Shown here piece after piece: positions 10,553-18,924 of a stretch of 64,000 bases of DNA; positions within the stretch are counted from its first letter, which is position 1, and the number at the start of each line of letters is the position of its first letter. The position numbers and the translations under genes were made by a program. A model generated the notes under the pieces. That model searched no databases, had not been told where the DNA came from, and saw only the letters and a list, made by a program, of their open reading frames with translations. The DNA is from Staphylococcus argensis. Its GTDB lineage: Bacteria; Bacillota; Bacilli; Staphylococcales; Staphylococcaceae. The stretch lies in contig NZ_PPPX01000016.1 of assembly GCF_002902305.1 (NCBI RefSeq), positions 163,421-227,420 of the forward strand, read 5' to 3'.

Positions 10553-11340
10553 GAAAGATATTAGGTATCGTCTTTGTAGTTGGGTTTATCCTCGCTGTCG
10601 TGTTTGGATTTCTGGGACTAAAAGATATGAAAGAAGAAGCTAAGCATACTAAAAGTTCTACATTAGTAGATAAAAATATAGAAGGTGATGTTAAAAATTT
10701 AAATATCGAAAGTAGTTCCGGTGATGTGAAGATTAAAAAAGGCGAAAAGTTTCACGTGAAAATCGTCGGACCTAAAGACAAGGTAAATGCGAAAGCAGTT
10801 AACAATAAAGGTACTTTAAACATCTCAAATAGTATGAAGAAAAAAGTTATCTCTTTCAATATTTTTAATAATAACGAAAATACGATTGAAGTCACTGTGC
10901 CACATCAACTTAAAAATACAAAGTTAAACTCCTACTCCTTATACACATCAATTAATGAGTTAGATAGTGAGAATACTACACTTAATAATGATTCTGGATA
11001 TATATCAGTTACAAATAGTAACTTAGGTAAACTTTCAGCAAATAACGATTCTGGAGATATAAATATAGAGAAGTCTAAGTTTAAGAAAGGTCATTTTGAT
11101 AACGACTCTGGAGATATTAATGTTTCAAACACACCTATAGACATCCCAATGGATATTACAAATGATAGCGGCGATGTTAACTTTAGTTATGATAAAGCGC
11201 TCAAAGATACTAAAATAAACTCTAAAAATGATTCGGGAGATATGAATATAGAAAGAAATGAATTGAAAAATGGTAAAGTTGGAAATGGAACGCATGTCAT
11301 TAATGTTGATAACGATTCTGGAGATGTTAATTTTAATTAG
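10549..11340 (+). CDS. DUF4097-type surface beta-repeat protein
   Basis: A 263-residue protein with a single N-terminal membrane anchor (about 3-22) followed by an extracytoplasmic parallel beta-helix-like domain. The motif D-S-G-D-(I/V/M)-N-(I/V/F) recurs about seven times (SSGDVKI, DSGYISV, DSGDINI, DSGDINV, DSGDVNF, DSGDMNI, DSGDVNF), giving short turns stacked as a solenoid. This is the putative adhesin or auto-transporter-like fold of DUF4097. ATG 10549 overlaps the preceding stop and has AGGAAG upstream. Its role is unproven; the operon suggests a sensor or effector of envelope state. Confidence 0.85.
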   Translation: MRKILGIVFVVGFILAVVFGFLGLKDMKEEAKHTKSSTLVDKNIEGDVKNLNIESSSGDVKIKKGEKFHVKIVGPKDKVNAKAVNNKGTLNISNSMKKKVISFNIFNNNENTIEVTVPHQLKNTKLNSYSLYTSINELDSENTTLNNDSGYISVTNSNLGKLSANNDSGDINIEKSKFKKGHFDNDSGDINVSNTPIDIPMDITNDSGDVNFSYDKALKDTKINSKNDSGDMNIERNELKNGKVGNGTHVINVDNDSGDVNFN

Positions 11341-11348
11341 TTAGAAAT

Positions 11349-11380
11349 AAGTGAGACGAATTCTAATTTTCGTCTCACTT
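11349..11380. terminator. Terminator after the PadR operon
   Basis: AAGTGAGACGAA at 11349-11360 pairs with TTCGTCTCACTT at 11369-11380 (12 bp, 8-nt loop). It is followed by a T-rich stretch on the plus strand. It lies between convergent genes and may serve metQ as well. Confidence 0.8.
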
Positions 11381-11423
11381 GTTTGTTTCTATAAAGCCTA
11401 ATTATGAATATCTCCGCATTAAA

Positions 11424-12263
11424 TTATTTTTCTAAGCTTTTTTCTATATCTTCAATTTCTTTCTGTGATAAATTGATTGGTTTTTCTCCGTCTTTAGTAT
11501 CCTTTTTCAACGCTTCTTGAGGCTCTTTAGAATGATATAACTTAATTAACTTTTTATATGTTTTATTATCTTTATCTTTGTCATTCAATGCCACAATATT
11601 AATATAAGGTTTTACTGAGTCTGAACTTGCTTTTTCTAAATAAATAGGGTCGTTTTTAGGATCTAATCCTGCTTTCGAAGCTACCCCATTATTTACTACA
11701 GCGAAGTCCACATCATCTAAAGCACGAGCAGTTTGTTGCGCATCAACCACTTTAATCTTTAAGTCTTTAATATTATTTTCAATATCTTTAGGAGAAGCCG
11801 TTAATCCTGCGTCTTTTTTTAATTTAATTAACCCTGCTTTTTCTAAAAGTTTTAATGAACGCGCTTGGTTAGAAACATCATTAGGGATTACTACTTCAGC
11901 ACCATTTTTAACATCTTTAATATTTTTTATTTTCTTAGAGTATATACCTAATGGTGCTAAAACTGTTGTACTTGCTGCTGAAATCTTGGCATCTTTATGT
12001 GCTTTCTTGTATTCATTCAAAAATGCAAAATGTTGGAAAGCGTTCATATCAATATCTCCATCACTTAATGCTTTGTTAGGTACATTGTAATCAGAGAATT
12101 GTTTAATTTCTAAGTCAATTCCATCTTTTTTAGCTAATTCTTTAACTTTCTCCCATGCTTTAGTGTCATTTGAAGCGACACCCAATACTACTTTTTTATT
12201 ATTACTACCACACGCTGAAAATACTAATAATGCTGCAATCAATAATATAATCAATTTTTTCAT
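11424..12263 (-). CDS. metQ: Methionine ABC transporter, substrate-binding lipoprotein
   Basis: Binds methionine (NlpA family) outside the membrane and delivers it to MetNI. The 279-residue precursor has a lipobox with FSACG (Cys about 18). Family landmarks are VVLGVASNDTKAW, FNAFQHFAFL, NDVSNQARSLKLLEKAGLI, DAQQTARALDD and AVVNNGVA. S. aureus homologues bind L-methionine or Gly-Met peptides, so the exact ligand is uncertain. It is the last gene of metN-metI-metQ, 57 bp below metI. Confidence 0.9.
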   Translation of the reverse strand: MKKLIILLIAALLVFSACGSNNKKVVLGVASNDTKAWEKVKELAKKDGIDLEIKQFSDYNVPNKALSDGDIDMNAFQHFAFLNEYKKAHKDAKISAASTTVLAPLGIYSKKIKNIKDVKNGAEVVIPNDVSNQARSLKLLEKAGLIKLKKDAGLTASPKDIENNIKDLKIKVVDAQQTARALDDVDFAVVNNGVASKAGLDPKNDPIYLEKASSDSVKPYINIVALNDKDKDNKTYKKLIKLYHSKEPQEALKKDTKDGEKPINLSQKEIEDIEKSLEK

Positions 12264-12320
12264 GTTGTTGAATCCTCCTATAATCGCTTTTAACCTTGTA
12301 ACTAAAACCAGTTTATTAAA

Positions 12321-12980
12321 CTAATTACGACGAATACGCTTAGAAAGAAAGTTCCCTAAAGATTGGATAATTTGAACTAATATCACTAGTACAATTACAG
12401 TAATGATAATGACAATCGTATCGAAACGTTGATAACCATATGCTAGAGCTAAATCACCAATACCACCGCCTCCGACTGCACCAGCCATAGCAGTTCCACC
12501 AATTAATCCAATTATCGCTGTAGTAATAGCTAATATAATTGAACCTAATGCTTCAGGTAATAAAAAATAACGAATGATTTGAATCGGGGATTCTCCCATC
12601 GCTTTCGCCGATTCAATAATACCTTCATCTACTTCTAACAATGAGTTTTCTACTAAACGCGCTATATATGGAGCTACATAAACTGTCAGTGGAACGATAG
12701 CAGCCGTTGTCCCTATAGAAGTACCAACGAGTAGCTTGGTAAAAGGAACAATAGCAATAAGTAGAATAATAAATGGTATTGACCTTAAAATATTAATAAC
12801 TGGATTAAGCAAATGATATAAAAATACATTAGACCATATGCCATTTTTTCGAGTAATGACTAATAAAACACCTAAAGGAATACCAATGATTGCACCTATA
12901 ATAAGTGAGACGGTAACCATGTATAATGTTTCGTATAAAGCTTGAATGAGTTGAGACGAATCAATACTTGAACCAAACAT
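12321..12980 (-). CDS. metI: Methionine ABC transporter permease
   Basis: A 219-residue inner-membrane permease with five hydrophobic segments. The EAA-loop motif ESAKAMGESPIQIIRYFLLPEALG is the contact surface for the MetN ATPase. The ending GAVGGGGIGDLALAYGYQRFD is typical of MetI. Its ATG shares one base with the metN stop codon (TAATG), implying coupled translation. Confidence 0.92.
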   Translation of the reverse strand: MFGSSIDSSQLIQALYETLYMVTVSLIIGAIIGIPLGVLLVITRKNGIWSNVFLYHLLNPVINILRSIPFIILLIAIVPFTKLLVGTSIGTTAAIVPLTVYVAPYIARLVENSLLEVDEGIIESAKAMGESPIQIIRYFLLPEALGSIILAITTAIIGLIGGTAMAGAVGGGGIGDLALAYGYQRFDTIVIIITVIVLVILVQIIQSLGNFLSKRIRRN

Positions 12981-14008
12981 TAGGCAAGCACCTCCTCATA
13001 CCGAATGTGCTGTTCATCGAAATAGCATTCAATATCTTCTATCTTAAAGTGAGGATTATGTTCAAATCTCAACCATAAATAGCACACTGTTTCTTTTTGT
13101 ATCGTTGACATTGATGAAAATAATATATTGATATCCACCTGATACTTATCTGCTAATTCTCTAACTATTGGCAGTATTATCTGTTTAGAATCTAAAAATA
13201 ATTTATAATCAGTATAATTACTTGATTCTACCGTATTGAACGCTTCACGTAATTCTTTCGGAGGTTCAGTGGTTATAACAGTTGAAACGAAATTTTTAGC
13301 TGTTTGTGTTTGAGGTATACTAAACACATCTTTTACAGAACCGATTTCGACTACCTCACCGTCTTCCATTACTGCTACTCGATTACATATTTCTTGAATC
13401 ACACTCATTTCGTGAGTAATAAGTAATATAGTGACTCCAAATGTTTCGTTCACATTTCTTAGTAGTTTGAGAATTGAATCTGTTGTAGCAGGATCTAACG
13501 CACTTGTTGCCTCATCACATAATAGTATTTTAGGATTAGTAACTAGTGCACGTGCAATGGCTACGCGTTGCTTTTGACCTCCTGATAATTCATCTGGATA
13601 TTGGTTTCTTTTATCAGATAATCCTACAAACTCCAACATCTCTATAACTTTTTCACTTATTTCTTTTTTCGATTTTTTGCTTAAAATTAACGGCACAGCT
13701 ACATTCTTAAAAACTGTCGCAGAATTCAGCAAATTGAAATGTTGAAAAATCATTCCTATATCTTTTTTAACTCTTCTCAATTCTTTTTCTCTATATGTAT
13801 CAAGTTCGTGTCCATCGACTGTCACTTGCCCCGATGAGACACGTTCGAGTTGATTAACCAAACGTATCAATGTACTTTTACCAGCACCACTGTATCCTAT
13901 AACACCAAAGATGTCTCCCTCTTTCACAGTAAAAGATATATCCTTAAGTGCATGTATTTTTTCCTTCTTTTTATAAAAGATTTTATTTACATTCCTAAAT
14001 TCAATCAT
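12980..14008 (-). CDS. metN: Methionine ABC transporter ATP-binding protein
   Basis: A 342-residue ATPase that drives MetI. Walker A is GYSGAGKST (about 39-47), the Q-loop QHFNLL, signature LSGGQKQR, Walker B ILLCDEATSALD and switch His in LLITHEM. The C-terminal 100 residues form the NIL/ACT regulatory domain, which in MetN binds methionine to cause trans-inhibition. It is the first gene of the operon, with a clear promoter 50-80 bp upstream. No SAM riboswitch or T-box was recognised in the leader, so control of transcription is unclear. Confidence 0.93.
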   Translation of the reverse strand: MIEFRNVNKIFYKKKEKIHALKDISFTVKEGDIFGVIGYSGAGKSTLIRLVNQLERVSSGQVTVDGHELDTYREKELRRVKKDIGMIFQHFNLLNSATVFKNVAVPLILSKKSKKEISEKVIEMLEFVGLSDKRNQYPDELSGGQKQRVAIARALVTNPKILLCDEATSALDPATTDSILKLLRNVNETFGVTILLITHEMSVIQEICNRVAVMEDGEVVEIGSVKDVFSIPQTQTAKNFVSTVITTEPPKELREAFNTVESSNYTDYKLFLDSKQIILPIVRELADKYQVDINILFSSMSTIQKETVCYLWLRFEHNPHFKIEDIECYFDEQHIRYEEVLA

Positions 14009-14056
14009 CTTACCTCCTCCTTGCTGTAGTCGTAATATGTAGATAAGAGTAAGTTA

Positions 14057-14085
14057 ATTTTATGTAAACTAAATTCATGAGTCAA
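14057..14085 (-). promoter_or_regulatory. Predicted metNIQ promoter
   Basis: On the minus strand TTGACT (14085-14080) and TAAAAT (14062-14057) are separated by exactly 17 bp, near-consensus for the housekeeping sigma factor. The start codon of metN lies about 50 bp below. Confidence 0.7.
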
Positions 14086-14187
14086 TAACAATTTCTAATT
14101 TTCTAAAAATTGTCTCGATTTACCTCTCTCTTTTCCCACAATTTTGCTATAACATTTCATTAAAGTTACTTATAGTTTATAAATTTA

Positions 14188-14223
14188 AAGTTCTTACCCC
14201 CTATAAAAAGGGAGCAAGAACTT
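14188..14223 (-). terminator. Terminator of the bio operon
   Basis: AAGTTCTT and AAGAACTT flank an inner CCC/GGG stem. On the minus strand the hairpin is followed by a moderately T-rich TAAATTTAT. It separates bioW from the metN promoter. Confidence 0.65.
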
Positions 14224-14274
14224 AAATTCCTACTACACCCGCAGTCTTAAACTCCTAAAATTCACCGAGCACCT

Positions 14275-14970
14275 CTAATAATTCACCTGTTTCGGCACCG
14301 ATTCTAGAAATTCTGTATAGTCTTCGATATTTAGACTGTCCTCAACGAAAACAATACGTCCACCTGCACGACTATTATCTTCTTTAACTTTATATAATCG
14401 ATGATATCCTGAGCTTTTTGTCGCAAAGTAACCCGTAGTATAATGCAGGTCATCCGAAACGCATAGTTCTCCTTGGACGGCGTCGTGATGTGTCAGTATC
14501 GTTGCCAACGATAGAGAATCTTGAACGCGTTCTTTCAACTGAATATGTTTTTGAGTGTTTTTGAAACAAAAGCGAGTGGCACGCACGCCACGCTTACCAG
14601 TCTGATCTAAACGCTCTCCTGTTTGTGCCGATAGAATGAGCGCGCCTGTGTACCGTGTGTCGTCATGGATGTAATCCAAACCTCGTTCAAGAGCTTGCTT
14701 AGTTATGCCATTTTCTGCACATAATTTCATTAAATCCACATGTTTTTCATCAATAATTTGAAGAGCAGAAAGTTGAATTAAAGGCTCCGTCACCTGTTCA
14801 ATCTTAAGATTCAGGAAATCACTTTTACCATTTTGATGATTGAACCCTTTTCTAAAAAAATGTTGTATCGCTGTCTCAATATCTTGTTCTTCGCATATCG
14901 TTTCCGCACCACTAATATGTTCATTGTCTTGGGTCGCGCGCATCTTCACACTAAACATCTGTTTCTTCAT
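14275..14970 (-). CDS. bioW: 6-carboxyhexanoate-CoA ligase (pimeloyl-CoA synthetase)
   Basis: Activates pimelate to pimeloyl-CoA, the BioF substrate. The 231-residue frame shows the BioW N-terminus FSVKMRATQDNEHISGAE, plus RGVRATRF and a C-terminal SGGYH-like/AGGRIVFVE segment. The true start may be ATG 14958, which gives MFSVKMRA, the usual family N-terminus; ATG 14970 overlaps bioF by 20 bp. Last gene of the operon, followed by a hairpin terminator. Having BioW means the cell uses external or salvaged pimelate rather than BioC/BioH. Confidence 0.88.
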   Translation of the reverse strand: MKKQMFSVKMRATQDNEHISGAETICEEQDIETAIQHFFRKGFNHQNGKSDFLNLKIEQVTEPLIQLSALQIIDEKHVDLMKLCAENGITKQALERGLDYIHDDTRYTGALILSAQTGERLDQTGKRGVRATRFCFKNTQKHIQLKERVQDSLSLATILTHHDAVQGELCVSDDLHYTTGYFATKSSGYHRLYKVKEDNSRAGGRIVFVEDSLNIEDYTEFLESVPKQVNY

Positions 14971-16084
14971 CTTCTTTCTGTTTTAAAATGATTTGAAATA
15001 ATCGATCGACATCTGATTTTTGATGATAATAGGTTAACGAAAAACGTAAAGTCGGATGGCTGACAGTCGGATAGCGGAAATAACTCACCAAGATTCCAGC
15101 TCCCATTAAAGCTTGATAATAACTTTCCGCTTCATCATGATTATCAAATTCAATACTTTTAATCGGTGTCTCTAGTGCACACTTTTTACCTAAACAAGCA
15201 AATAACTGCTCATTAAAGTAACGACTCAAGTGCTTTAAATGTTGCCTTCTATTAGGTTCATCTATCATAGCTTGTATGTTTCTTAAGATAAAATATAGGT
15301 TCGTCGTAGGCATACTGCTAGAATAAATTAATGCACGGCCAGTGTTTACAAGAAGTTCTTTGAATAACTCGCTACACAGTATAACGCCACCGTGTGCACC
15401 TACACTTTTAGACAAACTGGCAGTAACTACATATATATTCTGATAATCGTCAAAGAAATCTAACCCGAGTCCATGCGAATCATCGACAATCAGCCAAGTA
15501 TTCGGAAACTGACGCTTCAACTCAACCAAATATTCAATATCTGCTAAGTCACCGTTTGTTGAAAATACACTATCTGTCACGATCAATTTCGTACTATTTG
15601 GATGTGCTGCTAACCGTCGCTCTAAATCTTGATAATTCAAATGAGGATATATTTCCTTGGAAATACGGCTCAATTTCAGCCCGTCGATAATACTCGCATG
15701 ATTCTCACTATCTGAGAATGCAATGACGTCTTCACCTTTAAAGGCATTGAACAGCGCCAAATTGGCATCATATCCACTATTCATAATTACCGCATCTTCG
15801 AAATTAAAGTGCTGACTCAATAATTCTTCAATTTTTGTATATAACGTTGAGTTGCCACTTACGAGGCGTGAACTCGCTAAATTATTACCAAATTCTTCTA
15901 TATAAGAACTGAAATCTTTAATATTGAGCGGAAGTTGCGCTAAACCTAAGTAATCATTCGAAGTAAAGTTTATATAATCACGTTCTCCCAAACGAATCGT
16001 CTTACCTTCGATATGATGTACTTCTTTCAAGGTTCTATAGCGCTGTTGTTGCTTCAATTGACTCAACTTTTGAGTTATATCCAT
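14951..16084 (-). CDS. bioF: 8-amino-7-oxononanoate synthase
   Basis: PLP enzyme condensing pimeloyl-CoA with alanine. The 377-residue protein has NFTSNDYLGLA near the N-terminus, SGYDANLA, the cofactor Asp/His stretch IVDDSHGLG and the PLP-lysine motif TASLSKSVGAHGG (about residue 235). It starts 18 bp below bioA. In S. aureus bioB sits between bioA and bioF, and here there is no room for it. Confidence 0.92.
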   Translation of the reverse strand: MDITQKLSQLKQQQRYRTLKEVHHIEGKTIRLGERDYINFTSNDYLGLAQLPLNIKDFSSYIEEFGNNLASSRLVSGNSTLYTKIEELLSQHFNFEDAVIMNSGYDANLALFNAFKGEDVIAFSDSENHASIIDGLKLSRISKEIYPHLNYQDLERRLAAHPNSTKLIVTDSVFSTNGDLADIEYLVELKRQFPNTWLIVDDSHGLGLDFFDDYQNIYVVTASLSKSVGAHGGVILCSELFKELLVNTGRALIYSSSMPTTNLYFILRNIQAMIDEPNRRQHLKHLSRYFNEQLFACLGKKCALETPIKSIEFDNHDEAESYYQALMGAGILVSYFRYPTVSHPTLRFSLTYYHQKSDVDRLFQIILKQKEDEETDV

Positions 16085-16102
16085 CCTATCAAGCTCACTT
16101 TT

Positions 16103-17473
16103 CTAAAATTCGTACTGCCCTAGTTCCTCAAGCAATACTTCAGTGAAGATATCCGCCATTTTCTTAACTTCTTTCTTGCTCATACTTAATATCGGAACGA
16201 AAGTAATAATATTTTCCAAATTACGGATCATTAAGCCACGCTTTTTACATTCGTGAATGATACGCTCAACAGTTGGAATATTGAGAGGTTCGCCAGTCTC
16301 TTTAGATTCCACAAGCTCTACGGCATACATTAAACCGCGGCCACGCACATCACCTACGTTAGGATGCGTACTCAATTTTCGTAATTTCTTACTCAAGATA
16401 GCTGAAGTTTGTTGAATTTGTTTTAACAGTTTTCGCTTCTCAAACAGACGAATATTCTCTAAAGCGACAGCACACACGATTTGATTTCCTGTATACGTAT
16501 GGCCATGGAAAAATGTCTTTTCAGCATGTGAATTACTGAGGAAAGCATCGTAAATTTTTTGAGAAGTGAGCGTCGCAGCTAACGGTAGGTACCCTCCAGT
16601 AATCGTCTTACCTAGACACATGATATCTGGCTTCACATCTTCGTGATAGCACGCAAACATTTGTCCAGTACGACCGAAACCAACCGCGACTTCGTCTACA
16701 ATTAATAAGATATTATGCTTACGACAAAGTTTCTCCACGCCTTTTAGAAAGCCAGCAGGATGAACAAACAGACCCGTCGCACCTTGAATCAACGGCTCCA
16801 TCACGAACCCTACAATCTCATCTGCTCTTTCTTGGAGAATCGTATCAATATGCGTCAGAATCGATTCCACCATTTCCTCTTCGGATTCATAATCACTATG
16901 ATAGAAAGATGGACAATCAACCTGGATATTTTCAAAAATCAAGTCATTGAAAATCTTATGAAATGCGTCGATACCACCCACACTTACTGAACCAATCGTG
17001 TCCCCGTGATAACCATTATGTAATGTGATGAACTTATTCTTTTTCGCATATTTGACTGGATCAAGATTTTTCCAATATTGATAAGCCATCTTAATCGCAA
17101 TCTCAACAGCTGCACTTCCTGTATCTGAATAGAAGACCTTCTTCAGACTTTCCGGTGTAATTCGAACGAGTTGTTCCGCAAGCTCAATAGACGGGATATT
17201 TGAAGAACCCAACAAAGTAGAATGCGCAATATTGTCCAACTGCTTATGTATCGCTTTGTTCAATTTCTTATCATTGTGCCCGTGCACATTCACCCACAGC
17301 GAAGCATAGCCATCTAAATATTTATTCCCTTTCGTATCATAGAGGTAGCTACCTTTCCCTTTTTCAATAATGATTGGGTCGTGCTTGGAATACACCCCCA
17401 TTTGCGTGAACGGATGCCACACATATTCTAAATTTTTATTCACCAAATCCTCATGCTTTTGAAGATTCATCAT
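16103..17473 (-). CDS. bioA: Adenosylmethionine-8-amino-7-oxononanoate aminotransferase
   Basis: Class-III PLP aminotransferase making 7,8-diaminopelargonate. The 456-residue sequence has the BioA-typical VWHPFTQMG, YLDGYASLWVNVHGH, FYSDTGSAAVEIAIKMA, HNGYHGDTIGSVSVGG, the Asp motif LLIVDEVAVGFGRTG and the PLP lysine in CLGKTITGGYLPLA. ATG 17473 is preceded by GGAG and overlaps the bioD frame by 23 bp. Confidence 0.93.
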   Translation of the reverse strand: MMNLQKHEDLVNKNLEYVWHPFTQMGVYSKHDPIIIEKGKGSYLYDTKGNKYLDGYASLWVNVHGHNDKKLNKAIHKQLDNIAHSTLLGSSNIPSIELAEQLVRITPESLKKVFYSDTGSAAVEIAIKMAYQYWKNLDPVKYAKKNKFITLHNGYHGDTIGSVSVGGIDAFHKIFNDLIFENIQVDCPSFYHSDYESEEEMVESILTHIDTILQERADEIVGFVMEPLIQGATGLFVHPAGFLKGVEKLCRKHNILLIVDEVAVGFGRTGQMFACYHEDVKPDIMCLGKTITGGYLPLAATLTSQKIYDAFLSNSHAEKTFFHGHTYTGNQIVCAVALENIRLFEKRKLLKQIQQTSAILSKKLRKLSTHPNVGDVRGRGLMYAVELVESKETGEPLNIPTVERIIHECKKRGLMIRNLENIITFVPILSMSKKEVKKMADIFTEVLLEELGQYEF

Positions 17474-18140
17474 TTCTGACTCCTTTCAGTTGTTTTAGTA
17501 TACATTTTGGAATTTCTGAGGCTGTCCCATTTTCTGGAAAAGTTTCAACGTCTTGATGCAATAAATCTTTTACTGTTAAAAGATTGTCCTGTTCTACATC
17601 AGTATTTGAATAACGATTCATGATAAGTGTGTTGGAAGGTAAATTCTGCGACTCTAAGTAACGCTGATGTACAACAATGTCACCAATTGCTCCTAGTTTA
17701 GAAGGCACGACACTAATAATGTGAGCAGCGCCAGTATCCTTAATGAGATCAGCCGTCATGTACCATTCTTTGTCACTGTTATGTATTGGAACTGCTATGC
17801 CACCCGCACCTTCGATTAGCACAATGTCATGTCTTGTGGCTAATTCTTCAGCACGGTCAATGATTACTTGTCTATCGAACATTTGATGCGGTTCTCTCTT
17901 AAATGCCAGATGTGGAGAGATTGGATCTTTAAATTTATACAGTGAGGTCGTTTCATAGCTCAATCCACACTCTGCCTTGTACATTTCCAAATCTGGATAG
18001 GTTCCATCAGGCATTTCTTCAGTTTGAAAAGGTTTGAATATCGTGACGTTGTATCCTTCATTTTTCAGAAAGTGATACAGATTCACTGTAACGTAGGTCT
18101 TACCAACATCCGTATTCGTACTTGTAATAAAAATATTCAT
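17451..18140 (-). CDS. bioD: Dethiobiotin synthetase
   Basis: ATP-dependent carboxylation and ring closure of diaminopelargonate to dethiobiotin. The 229-residue protein has the P-loop TSTNTDVGKT at its N-terminus, FKPFQTE and VLIEGAGGIAVP. ATG 18140 with GGTGAG upstream is preferred over an in-frame GTG at 18149. First gene of bioD-bioA-bioF-bioW. The product stops at dethiobiotin unless a bioB lies elsewhere. Confidence 0.92.
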   Translation of the reverse strand: MNIFITSTNTDVGKTYVTVNLYHFLKNEGYNVTIFKPFQTEEMPDGTYPDLEMYKAECGLSYETTSLYKFKDPISPHLAFKREPHQMFDRQVIIDRAEELATRHDIVLIEGAGGIAVPIHNSDKEWYMTADLIKDTGAAHIISVVPSKLGAIGDIVVHQRYLESQNLPSNTLIMNRYSNTDVEQDNLLTVKDLLHQDVETFPENGTASEIPKCILKQLKGVRNDESSKA

Positions 18141-18181
18141 TTTTCTCACCAGTTACTTTAAAAATTTAATAGGATATTTAT

Positions 18182-18235
18182 ATCTTAAATTGAAAATCGG
18201 CAATTGTAAACCTAGTAAAAATATAAGTTAACATT
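18182..18235 (-). promoter_or_regulatory. BirA operator and bio promoter
   Basis: The inverted repeat ATTGTAAAC (18203-18211), a 15-bp spacer, then GTTAACATT (18227-18235) fits the BirA box pattern (TTGTAAAC-N15-GTTTACAA) with few mismatches. On the minus strand TTTACA (18210-18205) and TAAGAT (18187-18182) sit 17 bp apart and form a promoter. Its -35 lies inside one operator half, so biotinyl-AMP-BirA would block initiation. Confidence 0.75.
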
Positions 18236-18291
18236 AAGGGTATAATTAATGTTAATTAGCGAGAACTCTTTAAGGACTATAAACACAGAAA

Positions 18292-18317
18292 AAGCGAGAC
18301 AACACTCTGCCCCGCTT
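18292..18317 (-). terminator. Terminator of the 18.3-18.9 kb gene
   Basis: On the minus strand AAGCGGGGCA pairs with TGTCTCGCTT (10 bp including G-U pairs, 6-nt loop) and is followed by TTTT. Confidence 0.8.
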
Positions 18318-18340
18318 CTACTCAATGGCCTTTGCCACTT

Positions 18341-18868
18341 CTATTCAACTTCTCTGCTTTTATTTAAAAATTTTTGAAGTAATGCATTCTCATAACTTAA
18401 AATATCGATAGCCACAATCTCATCTTTATTGATAGATACCTCTGTTTGCGTGAAATCTTCAAAATTAATAGCATGCATAAAAATTTCTTTTTCAAAAACT
18501 GACTCTATATAACCAATATAAATCTCTTCATACGTATCTGTAACTATGGTGTAAATATCTTTAGAATCTCGCATCATATGAAATGCATTTTCTAAATTAC
18601 TGTAGTTTTCATCATTTATTTCCAAACCTAAAGGATTATAGATGTCGTTTTCGATATGATTTCTTCTATTAAACTCCATCAATTCAAGATATTTCGATGA
18701 GCTAACGAATCCCCCTACGTTAGCTTTCGGGCGAAGTTGAATACTATCGAATTGTCCTTTCTCATCAAGCGTTTCAATAATAAATAACTCCTCAGTCTCA
18801 GCCAATATGCTTCCAAACGTAAAGTTTTCTTTATCATTTTCCAGATAAATTTCGTGTAACTTTGACAT
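18341..18868 (-). CDS. Uncharacterised 175-residue cytosolic protein
   Basis: I do not recognise the family. The protein is acidic, without signal peptide or membrane segment. It alternates short beta-like stretches (FTFGSILAETEELFIIETLDE, EEIYIGYIESVFEKEIFMHAI), reminiscent of two copies of a small SH3/Sm-like beta barrel: each half has a G-x-I/Y-x-x-x-x-E-x-x-F-I pattern. ATG 18868 is chosen over ATG 18877 because GAAGTGA lies at better distance. Coding is supported by normal codon use, a terminator and a ribosome-binding site. Confidence 0.7.
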   Translation of the reverse strand: MSKLHEIYLENDKENFTFGSILAETEELFIIETLDEKGQFDSIQLRPKANVGGFVSSSKYLELMEFNRRNHIENDIYNPLGLEINDENYSNLENAFHMMRDSKDIYTIVTDTYEEIYIGYIESVFEKEIFMHAINFEDFTQTEVSINKDEIVAIDILSYENALLQKFLNKSREVE

Positions 18869-18924
18869 CAACATCACTTCTTTCTATTTTTCGAGCTTTG
18901 TTGTTAGTATCTAAACTTTCTTCG

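Noticed and set aside
14009..14187. SAM riboswitch or T-box ahead of metN
   Set aside because: No S-box core or T-box sequence is visible; only a plain promoter was found.
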